The notes under the pieces were generated by a model. The model was not told the DNA's origin, searched no databases, and saw only the letters and a program-made list of their open reading frames with translations. The translations under genes and the position numbers were made by a program. Of a stretch of 28,047 nt of DNA, positions 23,037 through 28,047 are shown one piece after another. Position 1 is the first letter of the stretch; each line of letters opens with the position of its first letter. Origin of the DNA: Lingula anatina (taxonomy: Eukaryota > Brachiopoda > Lingulata > Lingulida > Lingulidae); the NCBI RefSeq assembly GCF_001039355.2, contig NW_019775691.1, positions 822,361 through 850,407 on the forward strand, given 5' to 3'.

Positions 23037-24578
23037 CCCCCCCTCTCTCTCTATCTGTGTGCGTGCGTGTGTGTGTGTGCGCGCACGCTGACCATTTCTC
23101 TGTCAAACCAAATAGTGCTATCAGTACAAAAAGGGCAAGGCTATTTTCTGCTGCCAACAAGCTGTTTTCCACCAGATATTAATGCTTCTTATGACTGGAA
23201 TCGATATTTATTCTACACTATATTTGTTGTCACTGCTTGTATAGAAAGGTCTATATTAATAGCAAAGCACAGGTGATTTTTCTGTCTTGGGTTTCTGACA
23301 TGTTATCAAGGCAAAAAGCACTGGATTTGTTACATATTTATATAGTTCTCTCCCTTGACTTCCTCTGGAAGGTCATTCATTTCTGTACTTATGCTTATTG
23401 CTTGAGGCACAGGAGCAATTTATTTTTTCTTTTAAGATCTGTGATTTCCATATTTTAAATTAATTTATCAGAAATGCATGTATGTCATAAAATGTTTTTC
23501 ATTCCCAAAACTCCTTTGAGTTTTATTTCAAGACTTTTCATTTCTGTTGCATGTGTTGTTCATGAATCAAATGGCAGGAAAGCAAATGATCACTGGGATT
23601 GTATGGCTTTTTAGTTGAAGACGTGCCAAGACTTTGCTGCTGCAGGGTTGAATATATATAAAAATGCTGCTTTCCCTACTGTAGCTAGATACGATGTATT
23701 TCTGTTTGAGCATTACTGACCGAGTGGATATTTTCTGGAAACTAGAGTGGAGAAAACAGCTGTGGCTAAGGTGAGGGCTACAGGAATGGAGGTGATGGAC
23801 TTTGGAATTAATGAGCTGATGGAAATGTAAATAGTAAAGCACTTTCATCTTTGCACTTCACATGATACAGGCAGTGTAAGTATATAAATATATCTGAGCC
23901 AGATCAGCAGCAGGTTACTGACTAACACCAGGACCTGAAGATCCACCCTTAATAAAAAAAAATAATAATAATCTCCTAAGTGGAAGTTACAAATTAAATG
24001 TATATGAATCAAGCTACAGCAGACTTGTCTTAAAGCTTCTCAGCATGAAAACAAATATACTGTAAGGCATGTGGGTATAGTCTGAAGACTGGTACCTCTG
24101 GGAGATCTCCTTGGAGATAACAGGTGCTACAATTAGCTTAATTGCCATATTGACACACAGAGCTATCAGAACATGCGTTTATGTGATTAAACACCTTACT
24201 GTTTCTTAACAGGAACTGAGATCTGTATCAGAGGGGGCTGAACTCAATCCCTACTTAAGGTAGTGAGTACTTTTAAACTGTTGTTTACAAGTAGAACAGG
24301 TTGGAAGGGCCTAAAAAATCGGTGCATTTTGAAAATACTTCTGGTGTATGTGAACAACAGGTTTTGGTAAAATTTCTATTTTTGATGTTAGGAGCTCCTA
24401 TGCTCTGTAAAATGTTCATGACAAAAGCGATTTTTTTTTTTTGCAATAAGGTGATTAGATTTAAAAATTACATTTTCTTTCTGGTTTGATGGTATTACAT
24501 CCACAATTTCATAAAAACATTCCATGTAATTTTTGATAAGGTTACCAGGAGGAGGTGTGATTTCCTAAATCCAGGTAG
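23037..24578 (+). repeat. 1.5-kb duplicated block, copy 2
   Basis: Second copy of the block at 21251-22856, shorter mainly because of one missing stretch of about 70 bases. It keeps the 73-codon frame that copy 1 also has, but with no sign of selection on it. After 24578 the sequences of the two copies part. Confidence 0.95.
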
Positions 24579-26251
24579 CTTAATTAGAAAGCATCCCAGT
24601 TTAAGGGTGAGGAAGAATCCAGTAATTACACCTTTATATGTTCACTGGGCAGTTGTATATACATTCCATGTCAAGAAGGAATGGCAACATTTTTGAGGCA
24701 CATTAAAACTCATGGTTTGAGGCCAGAAATCCCCTTTATTTACATACCAGTGAAACATAAACCAGATTAGCTAAAGGAGAGCACTGGGAAGTGTTAAGTA
24801 TTTGTTGACTGGAATTAAAAATTTTTTATCATATCTTAAAATACAGTCAAATGCTGGTGGAACTTGTAATCCAGTGCATATGATGTAAGGGATTATAAAC
24901 CAGATGTATGAACTCAGGGGGCGGGCAGGGAGGGGTGGGGGGGGATAGGAGTAAATGCTAGACAGTACCGTGTCCTGTTTAAGAATAGACCACTCCACGC
25001 TGAGCCAGCTAAATCCACTCTCATAAAGAGGTCTGTTACTGTGCAGCTAGAAGTAGTATTGATCAGCCCTGTAAATCAATAGTATTAGTGACCATACTTA
25101 GGCCAGATAAAACTGTTGCCACATTTTGAAGTTCTAGGCTAGACTGGAGTGCTTTCTCACCAGTGATTTGTATGCTTTTTAGCATTCATTATTAACGTCT
25201 AAACGCAATTGTGTTAGTTGTGACTGTGCATTGTGTTGGTTGAGATTCTCTGGATGTGAATGTTGGAGGGGGAAGGTAGAAGGAAACTTTGTCCATAACT
25301 ACATCAGAACTCATAGTTTATAAGAATTATAGAGCTCAGTTACCTTATTATTGTAGATATAGAGAAGCGTATCAGAGGGCAAATGTGCTTGATACACGGC
25401 ATTGTGTTAGATATGGCAGTATTGACTGTAGGCGGTAGGCTCATTAGCAGCAGTACAATATGATGACATTGATTCTGACATTGTCAGTGGAAAGGAGTAG
25501 TAATAGTTCCTGTGTGAGAAGCTGTCATCTGCAGACAGATAAGTGAGGTACGGACTGAGTCATTACTGCAATTGATTACTTCAGAGAGAGGAGCAGGACA
25601 GGGTCACATAGATAAAGAACTCTGTGGCAGGCACTGTGTCGTGAGAATCAAGGTTGAGAAAGGCTTTAAAGATTATTAATATTAACTTAGCTGCTACTCT
25701 GGAAAAGTTCTGCTTATTCAATATTGAGAACTTGTATGTAACAACTATTCTGGTGGCAGTCAAGATTTTTCTGGAGGGGGGGGGGTGAATGGATGGGTTG
25801 GGTTTGGGGGGGAGGCAGCACAATTTTGTGAGCCTTCCTTTAACCATTAGCTTCTTAAATATAATTATAAATATATTATTAAGAATACATGTTCTTGGCA
25901 AATGACATTTGCATGAGGAGAGTTTATGAACAGGTTCTTATAAGGAGTTTGGAGACGTGCAGACACCTTTTTGTGGAAGACGCTTTCTGCTCCTTATTCT
26001 TTTGCCTCTGTCAGTGAATGAAATTGATGCTGGATGAGGGACCAAGATGACTTCAATATTTCACTCAATCTGAACTGGTTATGGTGTGGGAGATTCCTGG
26101 GGGAACTGAGTTTGAATAAGTTTTGATAATCACTTCTCATCAAGTCAGGTGAGATTTGTCAGCAGATGTTAAATTTGATGAGTTAATTAATACACAAAGC
26201 ACACAAGGACTGTGGGAATAGGTGCCTGCAACAGGAACTCATTCTGAAACC
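24579..26251. other. Non-coding stretch after the duplicated block
   Basis: AT-rich DNA without a supported gene. It holds two G-rich tracts on the + strand (24917-24948 and 25772-25816) able in principle to form quadruplexes. The open frames opposite those tracts are proline-rich artefacts. Confidence 0.5.
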
Positions 26252-26473
26252 CCCTTTACACTGGACGGCATCCATTCTGCATCCTTTGTGCCACCCTGAA
26301 ACTGGCATTGCTGTGGTTGTAGAAAGGAGGCACAAGCATCGCTTTGGTTGCAGAATGAATGCTCAATGATAGGCCAGATGTCGACATGTTAAAGTAACTG
26401 TATTATTATTATTTTTTACTCTCAAACAGGGCCGTGCTAGGGACACAGAAAGGACACCGTCCAGTGTAAAGGA
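26252..26473 (+). mobile_element. Complete MITE-like element
   Basis: About 220 bases with inverted ends: CCCTTTACACTGGACGG at the left and CCGTCCAGTGTAAAGG at the right, the inversion continuing less perfectly inwards (TCCATTCTGC against CAGAAAGGAC). The interior holds an (ATT)n stretch and no coding sequence. A truncated relative lies at 241-373. A target-site duplication was not clear, so the superfamily stays open. Confidence 0.82.
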
Positions 26474-27672
26474 GAGAAACAGACATGGTTATATATGATA
26501 GATTCATGGTTCCTGGGTGCTTAACAGTACTTAAAATGGGAGGCATCCTTGACTCATTGTTTAGGACAGACTTTGAAACCAAAGAGGTGATGTACTAGTT
26601 GATGGTTTTACAGAGATATATTTAGTGTCATATAGGATATGAACTTAACATAAATTCTCTGTCTCAAAGAGCTGTCAGTATATATAGGGCTATGGACCAG
26701 TTCTCAGTCCCAGTGTGTGTAGAATAGTAATAAGGTCACGTAGACTGGAGGAGACAGACACACTGCTTTCTTATTGCTGTACCAAACCACTCTTAGAGGA
26801 AATAAAATGTATTAAGGATAATCGGCAGTTTTATTTCATCTTTGAATTATATACACACATTTGGGTGATGGATCTAAGTTTGGGTTTTCTATGTAAGTAA
26901 AGGTACAGATGTCAGAGAGAAAATAATTAAAATAAAATTAAATACCTGTCTCTCCAAGTTATGACCGATTTTTTTAAAACTGTTGTGGAGCCAGCTTTTT
27001 TAAATGTGTTGAGAATGGAATGGAGAGAAATGGGGTTTATTTTATGAGCGTCAGTCACACACATGTTGAATTACACTCTGTTTGTGTAGCAGTTGATATC
27101 TAGGGTGTTCCATTTCTACCTGCTGAAGTAGGAACTGTAGAAATCACTGGCTGCGTTTACCTGTGTTGCTGTCTCCATACATCATTAAATAGCAGTTAAC
27201 TGTGGGTATAGGTTACAGGAAGAGCTGTCTTATATCTCTGCGTTCAGACAGGATTGCCAAAGACCAGAAATTGGTCTTACTTGTGTCGTCTGTCAACTTA
27301 AGTCCAGAGGTCCTTCAGCAACCTTCTGATGGTGGAATAGAGATCTTCCATTTCTGATTTAGATCAATCGTCTACACTGACTAACCATATGCATTAAACA
27401 GGTAGTCTGATACAGGGCGTGGATCTTCACAGGTCTTCCTGAACAGGACACTTACTGTCTCATTTCTATGGGAAGAGTGTAAGTTGCAGTTGAAGTTCAG
27501 TGTTCCATAGTAAGTTAGCTGTGTATGAATGGTTTTAGGATCTCATTGCAGCTGGGAGTCCATGGAAACTGTATCCCAGCTTCATCATCTCTGTGACATG
27601 AAGAATGCAGAGTGATGAATGAGTGGCTGGGGCCCATGATCTCTCAGTGTGAGGATCTCGAAAGGTACTTGT
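26474..27672. other. Non-coding stretch
   Basis: No supported coding exon, RNA gene or repeat was seen. The 61-codon frame at 26715-26900 has no family resemblance. Confidence 0.5.
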
Positions 27673-28047
27673 TATGCCCCTATTTCACACAGAGCACGAA
27701 TCCCACCAATCGCCATGAATTGACAAATTTCAGGATTCTTGGTTGAATCGTTATCAGTTTGTGAAGTTCTTAACAGATTCGTATATATTCGTAGTCAGTT
27801 CTTGCACTTCTTGACCAACAGGAGTTGGGGGCAAAAACTTTGATGCCCCTATTTCACACAGACCACGAATCCCACAAACCGCCAGGAATTGAAAATTTCG
27901 GGATTCTTGGTTGAATCGTAATCAGTTCGTGAAGTTCTTAACAGATTCGTATATAATCGTAGTCAGTTCTTGCAATTCTTAATCAATCGGGAATTCGTGG
28001 CAAAAATTTTGAGCTGTTCAAAGTTTTGGCCACGAACTCCCGATTCC
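27673..28047. repeat. 169-bp tandem repeat ending in an inverted arm
   Basis: Unit 1 (27673-27841) and unit 2 (27842-28012) are direct repeats of a segment starting ATGCCCCTATTTCACACAGA. Unit 2 then folds back: 27985-28012 is the near complement of 28018-28045 around a 5-base loop. Sequence runs off the window in the inverted copy. This resembles a composite or foldback MITE, or the start of a satellite array. Confidence 0.85.

Noticed and set aside
21450-23458. A 73-codon frame kept in both duplicated copies
   Set aside because: It is kept only because the whole block is duplicated. Differences fall without regard to codon position, and there is no recognisable family or splice support.
24771-24998. 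Proline-rich minus-strand frame near 24900
   Set aside because: Produced by the complement of a G-rich tract; no gene features.

Overview
This is eukaryotic nuclear DNA from an animal: AT-rich, with many introns and many small interspersed repeats. The main gene is a complete importin-5 (IPO5/RanBP5, karyopherin beta-3) on the + strand. I assembled it by eye as 27 coding exons from 4321 to 17063. All exon phases join without a break and give 1095 residues, against about 1097 in vertebrate IPO5. The gene style, dense minisatellites, MITE-like elements and a single-exon ankyrin-death gene nearby suggest a marine invertebrate, perhaps a mollusc. That placement is inference; no sequence here proves the phylum.

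Layout. 1-740: poly-T edge, a truncated MITE copy, and the 3' flank of the next gene. 741-2303 (minus): intronless gene for an ankyrin-repeat protein with a C-terminal death domain and a short Cys/His tail. 2304-4320: intergenic, with a TTAA-flanked MITE and the IPO5 promoter. 4321-17063: IPO5. 17064 to about 19000: probable long IPO5 3' UTR with several candidate polyadenylation signals. About 19500-19950: CpG-richer stretch that may be the promoter and first non-coding exon of another + strand gene outside the window. 21251-24578: a 1.5-1.6 kb segment present twice, with an ambiguous base at the start of the second copy, so possibly an assembly artefact. 24579-28047: non-coding, with a full MITE and a 169-bp repeat at the right edge.

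Most notable is how IPO5 introns begin. In five introns (4, 5, 21, 22, 26) the 3' end of the preceding exon, with or without its splice donor, is repeated inside the intron. In intron 22 a 36-bp unit gives six evenly spaced donor-like sites, and the reading frame stays open through all of them, so shifting the donor would add 12 residues per step next to an acidic loop. Intron 5 has a 32-bp donor array that would shift frame instead. Intron 19 is a textbook U12-type AT-AC intron. No unknown multi-gene system is visible; the unusual biology, if real, is in splice-site duplication and possible isoforms of one conserved transport receptor.
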